Below are positions 1 through 6,479 of a stretch of DNA of 23,229 nucleotides, in pieces. A program made the translations under genes and the position numbers. Under the pieces are notes generated by a model, which saw only the letters and a list, made by a program, of their open reading frames with translations, made no database searches and was not told the DNA's origin. The DNA comes from an uncultured Peptococcaceae bacterium (lineage in GTDB: Bacteria > Bacillota > Peptococcia > Peptococcales > Peptococcaceae): contig CALAKO010000103.1 in assembly GCA_937922955.1 (NCBI GenBank), positions 1 to 23,229 on the forward strand, read 5' to 3'. Positions within the stretch are counted from its first letter, which is position 1. Each line of letters opens with the position of its first letter.

Positions 1-1
1 T

Positions 2-295
2 ACAATTTGGTTCTCAAACAACTACACCAATTCTTCTCAAAAAGTAATTTTTGAAGAAAACTTAGCACTATTTACATCTTACATGGAAAACGAAGTTGGC
101 ATTGGTCAAACAATATATTCTAATTACAATAAGCATCTTCCATACAGCTTTAAAAACTGCTATACGCTACCATCTGGAGATGATGTTGAAATTTCATTTT
201 GTTATATTATAAACGCCAATATAGAGTTACCAATACTCTATCAACAGTTTTTAGAGATTATACAGGATTTCACGTTTCATATAGATAATATATAA
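2..295 (+). CDS. 3' end of an unrecognised AT-rich gene (partial)
   Basis: The reading frame is open from the first bases of the window to a TAA at 293-295, so this is the last 97 or so codons of a gene that begins outside the window. The ATG at 83 is probably internal, because the frame continues upstream of it without a stop and no clear ribosome binding site precedes it. The visible peptide is rich in Asn, Tyr, Phe and Ile, has no obvious membrane segment, and ends in FTFHIDNI. I recognise no domain. Base composition is far more AT-rich than the rest of the window, which could mean transferred DNA. That it is coding rests on the open frame and the terminator-like hairpin just after it. Confidence 0.5.
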   Translation, partial: TIWFSNNYTNSSQKVIFEENLALFTSYMENEVGIGQTIYSNYNKHLPYSFKNCYTLPSGDDVEISFCYIINANIELPILYQQFLEIIQDFTFHIDNI

Positions 296-302
296 ACTAT
301 AT

Positions 303-362
303 AAAAAAAACAGTCCCCCATATCAGAGAATAGAAGAAATACTTCTCTGATATGGGGGACTG
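303..362 (-). terminator. Perfect 20-bp hairpin terminator
   Basis: Positions 311-330 and 343-362 are perfect inverted repeats of 20 bp around a 12-base loop. Read on the minus strand the stem is followed directly by eight Ts (303-310), a classic rho-independent terminator for the small minus-strand gene at 397-621. On the plus strand the stem is followed by an AT-rich stretch and may also stop the truncated gene on the left. Confidence 0.85.
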
Positions 363-396
363 CATATTAAATTATTTTCAGTAATCAAAAAATCGT

Positions 397-621
397 TCAC
401 CGCCAATTTTCTTTCGCTACTCGGAAAAACTTTGCCATCAGCGGGATATAGCTGGCCAGGAAGGTGCGGCGGGCCCATTTGCGTGCTTTTGGCAGGGCGC
501 GCAGGGGCAGTCGCAGTGCGACGAGAATGCCCATGGAGAAGAGGCAGAGTTTAACGAGGGCGAGGTCTTTCCAGTCGCTTTGGCGAACGTAAGCGTTGCC
601 GATTTCGAAGAGTTTCAGCAT
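397..621 (-). CDS. Small membrane-associated protein, 74 aa
   Basis: The start is well supported: AAAGGAGT lies seven bases before the ATG at 621, and a TTGTAT-N17-TATAAT promoter lies further upstream. The protein begins MLKLFEIGNAYVRQSDWKDL and has a hydrophobic segment around residues 20-35, a basic stretch (LPKARKWARR), and a second hydrophobic stretch containing YIPLMAKFF. The SDWKDLAL and YIPLMAKFF patterns resemble a family of short Clostridia proteins often auto-annotated as 'permease of phosphate ABC transporter'. That label is doubtful at this length, and no phosphate transport gene is visible nearby. Function is unknown. It forms its own transcription unit ending at the hairpin at 303-362. 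Confidence 0.7.
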   Translation of the reverse strand: MLKLFEIGNAYVRQSDWKDLALVKLCLFSMGILVALRLPLRALPKARKWARRTFLASYIPLMAKFFRVAKENWR

Positions 622-668
622 GATCTTTACTCCTTTCTGTTTGCGTCCTATACTTATATCATGCTTTT

Positions 669-697
669 ATTATACGTGCTTTGTGGTCTATATACAA
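669..697 (-). promoter_or_regulatory. Sigma-A-type promoter for the 74-aa protein gene
   Basis: On the minus strand TTGTAT (692-697) and TATAAT (669-674) are separated by exactly 17 bases. The -10 is a perfect consensus and the -35 keeps TTG. It lies about 47 bases upstream of the start codon at 621. Confidence 0.65.
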
Positions 698-731
698 ATA
701 GTCCTTGCCTTGTTAGAAACGGAGGGATTTC

Positions 732-1859
732 ATGCATTCTCAAATTTATGAGCAGATCGTGGCACTTCGTCACCAGCTTCACGCGCATCCAGAGTTATCA
801 CTGGAGGAACATTGGACGAAGCAGACGCTAATGGCTTTTCTGCGCCAACACACGTCACTGGAAGTGGTGGACCGCGGCGCCTGGTTTTATGCGATCTACC
901 GCTGCCCACTGCCAAATGCAACCGCGATTGCTTTTCGCGCTGATTTTGATGCCATCGCCATCACCGATGCCCGAAGCGATTTATCGTACCATTCTCAATG
1001 TCCAGGAGTCAGCCATGGCTGTGGCCATGATGGGCACAGCGCGGCACTGTGCGGTTTGGCGCTGGCGTTGGAAGAGCAGGGCGCCCATCATGATGTGTAC
1101 CTGATTTTCCAGCACGCAGAGGAAATTGGCGCTGGCGGTGAAGCCTGCGCCGCACTGCTGAAAGAAAAAAATATTCGCCGCGTTTATGCGATGCACAATC
1201 TCAGCGGCTATCCTGAGCACGCGGTCATTTACCGCGAAGGGCTGACGCAATGCGCCTCACGCGGGCTGAGTTTTGTTTTTCACGGCACCTCCTGTCACGC
1301 CAGTCAACCGGAGGATGGCCGCAATCCTGCTTTTGCAGTAGCAGAGATGATTCAAGCCAGCCGCGCACTGCTCGACACAGCATCTTTTGAAGGGCTGGTA
1401 CTTTGCACGGTTATTCATGCTGAGGTGGGACAGGAGAATTTCGGCATTGCCGCCGGTGAAGGGCGCTTGTCGCTGACGCTGCGCGCCGACCGCGAGGACG
1501 AGCTGGCAACGCTGGAAGGTCTGCTGCGCGCTGAAGCGAAGCGGCTGGCGCAACGTGACGGCCTCACCTGGGACGTCACGATTCACGATCCATTTCCAGA
1601 AACACGCAACGATGCCGACGCACTGACTACTGTGTGCGAAGCCGCCACCGAGCTGGGGTTGTCGCTGCAAACGCTGGCGGAGCCATGGCGCGCTTCAGAG
1701 GATTTCGGCTGGTACACGAAAGTCTGCCCTGGTGCCATGTTCTACATCGGCAGCGGCGAAAACCATCCCGCGCTGCACACGGAAACGTACGATTTCAATG
1801 ATGACATTCTTGAGACAGCGGTGGCACTGTTTCTCAAGATTGAGCAACACACACCCTAA
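732..1859 (+). CDS. M20-family amidohydrolase / metallopeptidase
   Basis: Predicted zinc-dependent hydrolase of the M20D group (N-acyl-amino-acid, hippurate or indole-acetyl-amino-acid hydrolases), which cleaves amide bonds in N-acylated amino acids in the cytoplasm. At 375 residues it has the usual length. Visible signatures are HPELS (19-23), FRADFDAIAI (68-77), HGCGHDGH (95-102), whose Cys97 and His99 are expected metal ligands, and HAEEIGAGGE (128-137), which contains the catalytic Glu pair. MHN at 154-156 is another expected ligand site. The HGTSCHASQPEDGRNP segment near the middle marks the dimerisation domain. GGAGG lies a few bases before the ATG at 732. There is no terminator before the regulator gene 71 bases downstream, so the two may be partly co-transcribed. 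Substrate cannot be told from sequence. Confidence 0.88.
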   Translation: MHSQIYEQIVALRHQLHAHPELSLEEHWTKQTLMAFLRQHTSLEVVDRGAWFYAIYRCPLPNATAIAFRADFDAIAITDARSDLSYHSQCPGVSHGCGHDGHSAALCGLALALEEQGAHHDVYLIFQHAEEIGAGGEACAALLKEKNIRRVYAMHNLSGYPEHAVIYREGLTQCASRGLSFVFHGTSCHASQPEDGRNPAFAVAEMIQASRALLDTASFEGLVLCTVIHAEVGQENFGIAAGEGRLSLTLRADREDELATLEGLLRAEAKRLAQRDGLTWDVTIHDPFPETRNDADALTTVCEAATELGLSLQTLAEPWRASEDFGWYTKVCPGAMFYIGSGENHPALHTETYDFNDDILETAVALFLKIEQHTP

Positions 1860-1863
1860 ACGG

Positions 1864-1892
1864 TTGCATTCCCGGATTCAATGGCATACAAT
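1864..1892 (+). promoter_or_regulatory. Promoter of the MarR/OhrR-type regulator gene
   Basis: TTGCAT (1864-1869) and TACAAT (1887-1892) are separated by 17 bases, a good sigma-A-type promoter. The -10 starts the word TACAATT, which resembles one half-site of the inverted repeat bound by OhrR proteins. The second half-site is not evident, so autoregulation here is only a guess. Confidence 0.6.
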
Positions 1893-1930
1893 TAAATAAC
1901 CACGAACATGAAAAAATGGAGGAATGACCC

Positions 1931-2368
1931 ATGCCAGAATCGGAAGATATTCTCAAACTGGAAAATCAGCTGAGTTTTTCACTCTATGCCTGCTCTAAAG
2001 AACTGATCCGCGCCTACAAACCGTTGCTGGAATCGTTGAATCTGACTTACACCCAATACCTTGCAATGACGGTACTGTGGGAATTTGGTCAAACAAACAG
2101 CAAAGTCATGGGGCGCCTGCTCTACCTCGACAGCGGCACCTTGACGCCAGTGCTCAAAGCTTTGGAACAGAAAGGCTATCTGCGCCGCACACGCGGCCAA
2201 CTGGACGGCCGCCATCTCATCGTCACCATCACTGACGAAGGCTATCGTCTCAAAGATAAAGCCGCCCACATCCCAACAGAAGCCGCTGCCATGATGGGCC
2301 TCTCTATTGAAGAAAGCACCCAGCTCTCAACGTTGCTGCAAAAGCTTCTGCATAATCTCTCCGAATAA
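1931..2368 (+). CDS. MarR-family regulator, OhrR-like
   Basis: Winged-helix dimeric transcription factor of 145 residues. The opening KLENQLSFSLYACSKE (9-24) and the segment LYLDSGTLTPVLKALEQKGY match the OhrR branch of the MarR family, which represses organic-peroxide resistance genes. The wing is RTRGQLDGRHLIVTITDEG. In OhrR proteins the sensing Cys sits in LENQLCF; here that residue is Ser15, and a different Cys is at position 21. Peroxide sensing by the usual residue is therefore not possible, and the ligand is open. It has its own promoter (1864-1892), a GGAGG ribosome binding site before the ATG, and a hairpin terminator directly after the stop. No ohrA gene is in the window, so its target is unknown. 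Confidence 0.88.
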   Translation: MPESEDILKLENQLSFSLYACSKELIRAYKPLLESLNLTYTQYLAMTVLWEFGQTNSKVMGRLLYLDSGTLTPVLKALEQKGYLRRTRGQLDGRHLIVTITDEGYRLKDKAAHIPTEAAAMMGLSIEESTQLSTLLQKLLHNLSE

Positions 2369-2410
2369 AAAACGCCGAACACTCACGATGGTGAATGTTC
2401 GGCGTTTTTT
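2367..2410. terminator. Bidirectional hairpin terminator between convergent genes
   Basis: An A-rich start, a 15-bp stem (ACGCCGAAC core, one mismatch on the plus strand that becomes a G-U pair on the minus strand), a GATG loop, and a T run on the right. It sits exactly between the stop of the MarR-type gene and the stop of the convergent macrodomain gene and can serve both. Confidence 0.85.
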
Positions 2411-3189
2411 CATGCTTCGCTCAAAAGTTCTTCATAGAGGGCAAGGTCCAGATCTTTGAAAACATTAAAGACCACAGCCTTCACGCTGCTGGCCGATGCC
2501 AGAGCGTCGCGCACAGTAGCAATGGCAATCTCCGCGGCGCGGTCATTCGGAAAGTGGAACTCGCCAGTCGAAATGCAGCAAAAAGCCACACTTTCCAGCC
2601 CCTGCGCGTCGGCCAAATCCATACAGCTGCGGTAACAGCTGGCCAACTGTTCTTCATCTTTGGCCGTGAGGCTGCCCCGCACAATCGGGCCCACCGTATG
2701 CAAAATATAACGTGCCGGCAGATTGTACCCTGGCGTGATTTTTGCCTGGCCAGTCGGCTCGAGATAACCTTGCTCCTTCATGAGGCGGTCGCATTCGAGG
2801 CGCAGCTGCATGCCAGCATAGGTATGGATGGCGTTATCGATGCAGCCGTGGTTCGGCATGTAGCAACCGGTCATCCCGCTGTTGGCGGCGTTAACGATGG
2901 CGTCAACAGCAAGGGTGGTAATGTCGCCCTGCCAAAGATAGAGGCCTGGCTCTATAGGTTCAAGATCTTCAAGACGTGTGATACCTTTGGCAGCGGTTTC
3001 GCGGCGCAAGTACTCATCCTGTACCTGCAGCACCTCCTCAGGCAGCGGTGCCGCTGGACGAATGTTCATAAGCGCACGCAGCAGTCGACGCTGCTCCTCC
3101 GACTGGGCAGGAATATCAACATTTTCCTTGTCGGCCGTTTCAGCCAGCAAGGCTTCAATTAAAAAACGACGGCATTCGCTCTGAGTCAT
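2410..3189 (-). CDS. Zn-type macrodomain protein-ADP-ribose hydrolase
   Basis: Predicted hydrolase that removes ADP-ribose from proteins. The 259-residue length and the block GCYMPNHGCIDNAIH (108-122) are typical of the zinc-containing macrodomain family found in Firmicutes, where Cys and His residues in this block bind zinc. The macro core starts at LWQGDITTLAVDAIVNAAN (85-103), and the phosphate-binding loop is CISTGEFHFP (205-214). The first 75 residues form the helical N-terminal part usual for the family. I start it at the ATG at 3189 because AAGGAGGA lies seven bases before it; a longer in-frame start at 3240 has no such site. Relatives are often linked to a sirtuin (SirTM) and lipoylation genes, but none are present here, so the target is unknown. 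Confidence 0.88.
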   Translation of the reverse strand: MTQSECRRFLIEALLAETADKENVDIPAQSEEQRRLLRALMNIRPAAPLPEEVLQVQDEYLRRETAAKGITRLEDLEPIEPGLYLWQGDITTLAVDAIVNAANSGMTGCYMPNHGCIDNAIHTYAGMQLRLECDRLMKEQGYLEPTGQAKITPGYNLPARYILHTVGPIVRGSLTAKDEEQLASCYRSCMDLADAQGLESVAFCCISTGEFHFPNDRAAEIAIATVRDALASASSVKAVVFNVFKDLDLALYEELLSEA

Positions 3190-3269
3190 GGCGATTCCTC
3201 CTTGAAGACAAATTTGTATTTTTATTATACACGTCCACACAGAAAATCACCAGGATAGCATCTTTTTAT

Positions 3270-3299
3270 TTGTCAATGCATAAAAAAAAGTGCTACAAT
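3270..3299 (+). promoter_or_regulatory. Promoter of the dehydratase operon
   Basis: TTGTCA (3270-3275), an 18-base A-rich spacer, then TACAAT (3294-3299), 59 bases before the ATG at 3359. Five of six bases match consensus in each hexamer. The divergent macrodomain gene has a TATAAT-like -10 on the other strand at 3224-3229 with only a poor -35. Confidence 0.65.
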
Positions 3300-3358
3300 A
3301 TATCTTACGCTAAGAATATGGTGGCACTTGCCCCTATTATTCAAGAAAGGAGTCTTCT

Positions 3359-4636
3359 ATGGCGAAAATTGTTCAATCATTTGGCCGTGCTGTGCAGCAA
3401 ACCTGCGACCGCAACCCTGTCAAGGCGCGCCGTCTGCTGCGACTCGGCTACCACGCAAAAAACGTTCAATTTAAGCTCGCACCTGGAAAAATGAATGCCG
3501 CTGCCCGACTGGCAGCCATCAGCACCACCTCTGCCATGGTCGCACCATTGGATCATCCTGATCAGTCGGTCATGGTGAGTCTCTTCACCCCTTGCGAAAT
3601 GCTCCAGGTTGCCGGGCTTCATCCTTATTGCTGCGAAGGACTGGGGTGCTATCTTTCCGGCGCCTGCGCAGAAAAAGCCTTCATTGATTATGCCGAAAGT
3701 GAAGGCCTCCCTGAAACCTTCTGCTCCTATCATAAAACCTTTATCGGTGCTGCCGAACGCGGCCTGATGCCAAAGCCACGCTTTGTCATCAGCACCACTC
3801 TGGCCTGCGACGCCAACACCCTCACCTTCCGCCGCCTCGCCGATCACTTCGACGTGCCACACCTGGCCCTTGACATTCCCTACGAACAAACTGAGGAATC
3901 GGTGCATTATGTCGCCGACCAGCTGCGCACCATGCGTCGTTTCATCGAGGAACACAGCGGCGTCACCATCGACGAAACCGCGCTCCGCGCTGCCGTGGAA
4001 CGCAGTCAACAAAGCATGAATAATTACCAGCGCTTCATGACCCTCAGCGCCGACAAACAAATCCTCGATACGCTGACCGACAAAATGTACAGCGGCTTCA
4101 TGTTCCACAATCTTCTCGGCAGCAACGACACCCTGCGCTACACCGAAGAATGTCTGCGCATGGCCGAGCAAGCACCGCCAGCCAGCGGTATCCGCCTGCT
4201 TTGGATGCACACCAACCCATTCTGGGTGGAACCACTGCGCGCTCTTACGGACTACAACCCAAAAGTACAGATCGTTGGCTGTGACATGAGCTATGAGGGT
4301 TTTGTCAATGCCGATCCAAGCGATCCTTACGATGCCATGGCGCGTCGGCTTGTTTTCAGCGCCTTCAACGGACCAGTGTCCTACCGCATTGAGCGCGGCA
4401 TCGAGAGCGCCAAACAGCTGAACGCCGACGGTGTCGTCTGGTTCTGCCACTGGGGCTGCAAACATACTCTGGGCGGCGCTCAGTTGGCGAAGAAGCACTT
4501 CGAAGCCGCTGGTCTGCCGTGCCTCATCCTCGATGGCGACGGCTGCGACCACAGCCACGGCGGTGAAGGCCAGATCACCACACGCATCGAAGCCTTTGTC
4601 GAAATGTTGGAAGCAGAAAAGGAGGCCCACGCATGA
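3359..4636 (+). CDS. 2-hydroxyacyl-CoA dehydratase / double-cubane-cluster family protein
   Basis: A 425-residue member of the HgdB/BcrC/BadD family, which includes 2-hydroxyacyl-CoA dehydratase subunits, benzoyl-CoA reductase subunits and the double-cubane [8Fe-9S] proteins. All are oxygen-sensitive and fired with low-potential electrons from an ATP-hydrolysing activase. Visible features are FTPCEMLQVAG (Cys79), a Cys cluster at 91, 92, 97 and 103, CSYHK (122), TTLACDAN (150), FCHWGCKHTLGGAQ (363 and 367), and a C-terminal DGDGCDHSHGGEGQ block leading to TRIEAF. AAAGGAG precedes the ATG at good spacing. The stop overlaps the next start as ATGA, so the two products are probably made in fixed ratio. 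No CoA transferase or acyl-CoA dehydrogenase is adjacent, which fits a stand-alone double-cubane reductase at least as well as an amino-acid fermentation dehydratase. Substrate is unknown. Confidence 0.82.
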   Translation: MAKIVQSFGRAVQQTCDRNPVKARRLLRLGYHAKNVQFKLAPGKMNAAARLAAISTTSAMVAPLDHPDQSVMVSLFTPCEMLQVAGLHPYCCEGLGCYLSGACAEKAFIDYAESEGLPETFCSYHKTFIGAAERGLMPKPRFVISTTLACDANTLTFRRLADHFDVPHLALDIPYEQTEESVHYVADQLRTMRRFIEEHSGVTIDETALRAAVERSQQSMNNYQRFMTLSADKQILDTLTDKMYSGFMFHNLLGSNDTLRYTEECLRMAEQAPPASGIRLLWMHTNPFWVEPLRALTDYNPKVQIVGCDMSYEGFVNADPSDPYDAMARRLVFSAFNGPVSYRIERGIESAKQLNADGVVWFCHWGCKHTLGGAQLAKKHFEAAGLPCLILDGDGCDHSHGGEGQITTRIEAFVEMLEAEKEAHA

Positions 4637-6288
4637 GCACCACCTACTACATCTGTAAATACACGCCGGTTGAGCTCTTGGAGGCCTTCGGCGGTGAATG
4701 TGCCATCCTCAACCACATGCCTGATAACTTCGATCTGGCCGACCAGGTGGCCCATCCTAACATCTGTGGTTTTGGAAAATCTCTGCTCGAAGCCTGCATG
4801 CAAGGCAAAGTCAAAGAACTCGTCCTCGTCAACTGCTGCGACACCATCCGCAGCGCCTATGATGTGCTGCTTGAATACGGCAATCTCGACTTTCTCTTTC
4901 TCCTCGACATCATGCACTCCGGCAGCACCTGCTCCCGCGAACACGCACAGAACGAACTCAAGCGCCTCGCCGAAGCGTACGGTTCCTACAAAGGCACTCC
5001 GTTCGATGCCCAGCGTTTTCATGATGCCTTTGTGGAACGCAAGCGTCCAACCGCTCCTTACCTCAGTGTGCTCGGCGCTCGCGTCGGCGACGAGCTTTTC
5101 GCCATGATGGAAAAAACCATGCCGCTGCCCGTGCGCAACGACACCTGCGTCAACAACCGCGCTGTCTCCGCGCCGGAAGATGATGTGAGCGATTTCGACA
5201 CCCTCATGAGCGACTACGCCGCCGCCCTTTTGAACCAGATTCCCTGCATGCGCATGATGGACACCACCGGCCGCAAGCAGCTCTACAACGACCCTCACCT
5301 GCGCGGCGTCATCTATCACACGGTTAAATTCTGCGACTATTACGGCTTTGAATACTCCGAACTGCGCCGCAAACTCGATCTGCCGCTGCTCAAATTGGAA
5401 AGCGACTACACCATCCAATCCAGCGGCCAGCTCCTGACCCGTCTCGAAGCCTTTGCCGAAAGCATCGCACCAGAACAAACTCTACGAAAGGGGACTCATA
5501 AAACCATGAACGGAAAAGGACTCTACGCTGGTATCGACAGCGGCTCCACCTCCACCGACGTTGTCATCATCGATAAAGACCGCAACATTATCGCGCAAAC
5601 CATTCTGCCAACGGGCGCCGGGGCGGCTGCTGGCGCCGACCGCGCCCTCGATAACGCACTGAAACAGGCTGGATTAACCCGCGACGACATCACAGCCACC
5701 GTCACCACCGGCTATGGCCGCACCGCCATCAAGCTTGGCGACCAATCCATCACCGAAATCACCTGCCACGCCAAAGGCGCCTACTTTCTTGATCCAAGCG
5801 TGCGCACCATCATCGATATCGGCGGCCAGGACAGCAAAGTCATCCGCCTTGACGACAACGGCAACGTCACCAACTTCGTCATGAACGACAAATGCGCGGC
5901 CGGTACGGGACGCTTCCTCGAGCTCATGGCACGCACCCTTGAACTGTCCCTCGACGAAATGAGCCGTCTCGGCCTTGAATGGAAGGAAGACGTCACCATT
6001 TCCAGTATGTGCACCGTCTTCGCCGAAAGTGAAGTCGTCAGCCTCATCGCTGAAAACCGCACTCCAGCCGACATCATCCACGGCCTCAACCGCTCCGTCG
6101 CCACCAAAACCTGCGCCCTCTGCCGACGCGTCGGCGGCGAAGAAAACTACATGATGACCGGCGGCGTCTCCAAAAACAAAGGCGTCGTCACCGAGATTGA
6201 AAAAATTCTCGGCGTCAAACTCCACATCTCCGACAAAGCCCAGCTCAACGGTGCCCTCGGCGCCGCCCTCTTCGCGCTGGAATTGTAA
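4633..6288 (+). CDS. Dehydratase-like subunit fused to activase (HgdC-type ATPase)
   Basis: A 551-residue two-part protein. Residues 1-290 resemble a shortened HgdB-type dehydratase subunit with Cys in YYICKYTPVELL, HPNICGFGK and LVNCCDTIRSAYD. Residues 292-551 form a complete activase of the BadF/BcrA/HgdC ATPase family: the ASKHA phosphate loop YAGIDSGSTSTDVVI, IDIGGQDSK, KCAAGTGRFLE with Cys421, and SSMCTVFAESE with Cys460. The 39-residue spacing of the two Cys equals that of Cys127 and Cys166 in Acidaminococcus HgdC, which bridge one [4Fe-4S] cluster between two subunits. The activase hydrolyses ATP to push an electron into the dehydratase. The two parts are usually separate genes. At the junction a Shine-Dalgarno-like AAAGGGG and an in-frame ATG remain. 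A terminator follows at 6297-6330. Confidence 0.85.
   Translation: MSTTYYICKYTPVELLEAFGGECAILNHMPDNFDLADQVAHPNICGFGKSLLEACMQGKVKELVLVNCCDTIRSAYDVLLEYGNLDFLFLLDIMHSGSTCSREHAQNELKRLAEAYGSYKGTPFDAQRFHDAFVERKRPTAPYLSVLGARVGDELFAMMEKTMPLPVRNDTCVNNRAVSAPEDDVSDFDTLMSDYAAALLNQIPCMRMMDTTGRKQLYNDPHLRGVIYHTVKFCDYYGFEYSELRRKLDLPLLKLESDYTIQSSGQLLTRLEAFAESIAPEQTLRKGTHKTMNGKGLYAGIDSGSTSTDVVIIDKDRNIIAQTILPTGAGAAAGADRALDNALKQAGLTRDDITATVTTGYGRTAIKLGDQSITEITCHAKGAYFLDPSVRTIIDIGGQDSKVIRLDDNGNVTNFVMNDKCAAGTGRFLELMARTLELSLDEMSRLGLEWKEDVTISSMCTVFAESEVVSLIAENRTPADIIHGLNRSVATKTCALCRRVGGEENYMMTGGVSKNKGVVTEIEKILGVKLHISDKAQLNGALGAALFALEL
5487..5508 (+). promoter_or_regulatory. Internal ribosome binding site and start at the activase junction
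   Basis: AAAGGGG (5487-5493), twelve bases, then ATG (5506-5508), in frame with the fused gene and exactly where a free activase would begin (MNGKGLYAGID). The spacing is longer than ideal. It may be a relic of two ancestral genes, or it may still produce a separate activase of about 260 residues. Confidence 0.5.
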
Positions 6289-6296
6289 GAACAACG

Positions 6297-6330
6297 AGCA
6301 CATCGTTCCTGCTGAACGATGTGCTTTTTT
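6297..6330 (+). terminator. Rho-independent terminator of the dehydratase operon
   Basis: A perfect 12-bp stem (AGCACATCGTTC and its complement) around a 5-base loop, followed by a run of Ts, nine bases after the stop codon. Confidence 0.9.
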
Positions 6331-6382
6331 CATGCACATTGCTCATGGAATGAACAAAATTTTCCCGGCGAACATTATTTAA

Positions 6383-6411
6383 TTGCGCAGATGAGCGCGG
6401 TCCGTTATTAT
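6383..6411 (+). promoter_or_regulatory. Promoter of the SLH-protease gene
   Basis: TTGCGC (6383-6388), a 17-base spacer and TATTAT (6406-6411), about 69 bases before the ATG. It lies in the only untranslated gap between the preceding terminator and the gene. Confidence 0.5.
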
Positions 6412-6479
6412 AGTAATATCAAACACGCTGCCGTTGTTTGCGGCCGCACACCAATAAGATTCCACGGGAGGGGTTGCCC

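Noticed and set aside
2395..3162. A 255-codon plus-strand open frame over the macrodomain gene
   Set aside because: It starts inside the terminator hairpin of the preceding gene and lacks any family pattern. The minus-strand macrodomain is clear.
3377..4630. A 417-codon open frame antisense to the dehydratase gene
   Set aside because: Shadow of a GC-rich gene. The peptide is a low-information mix without motifs, while the plus-strand product has clear family signatures.
6438..6479. Upstream in-frame ATG for the SLH protease
   Set aside because: No ribosome binding site, and it would place 14 polar residues ahead of a normal signal peptide. The ATG at 6480 has GGGAGGGG.
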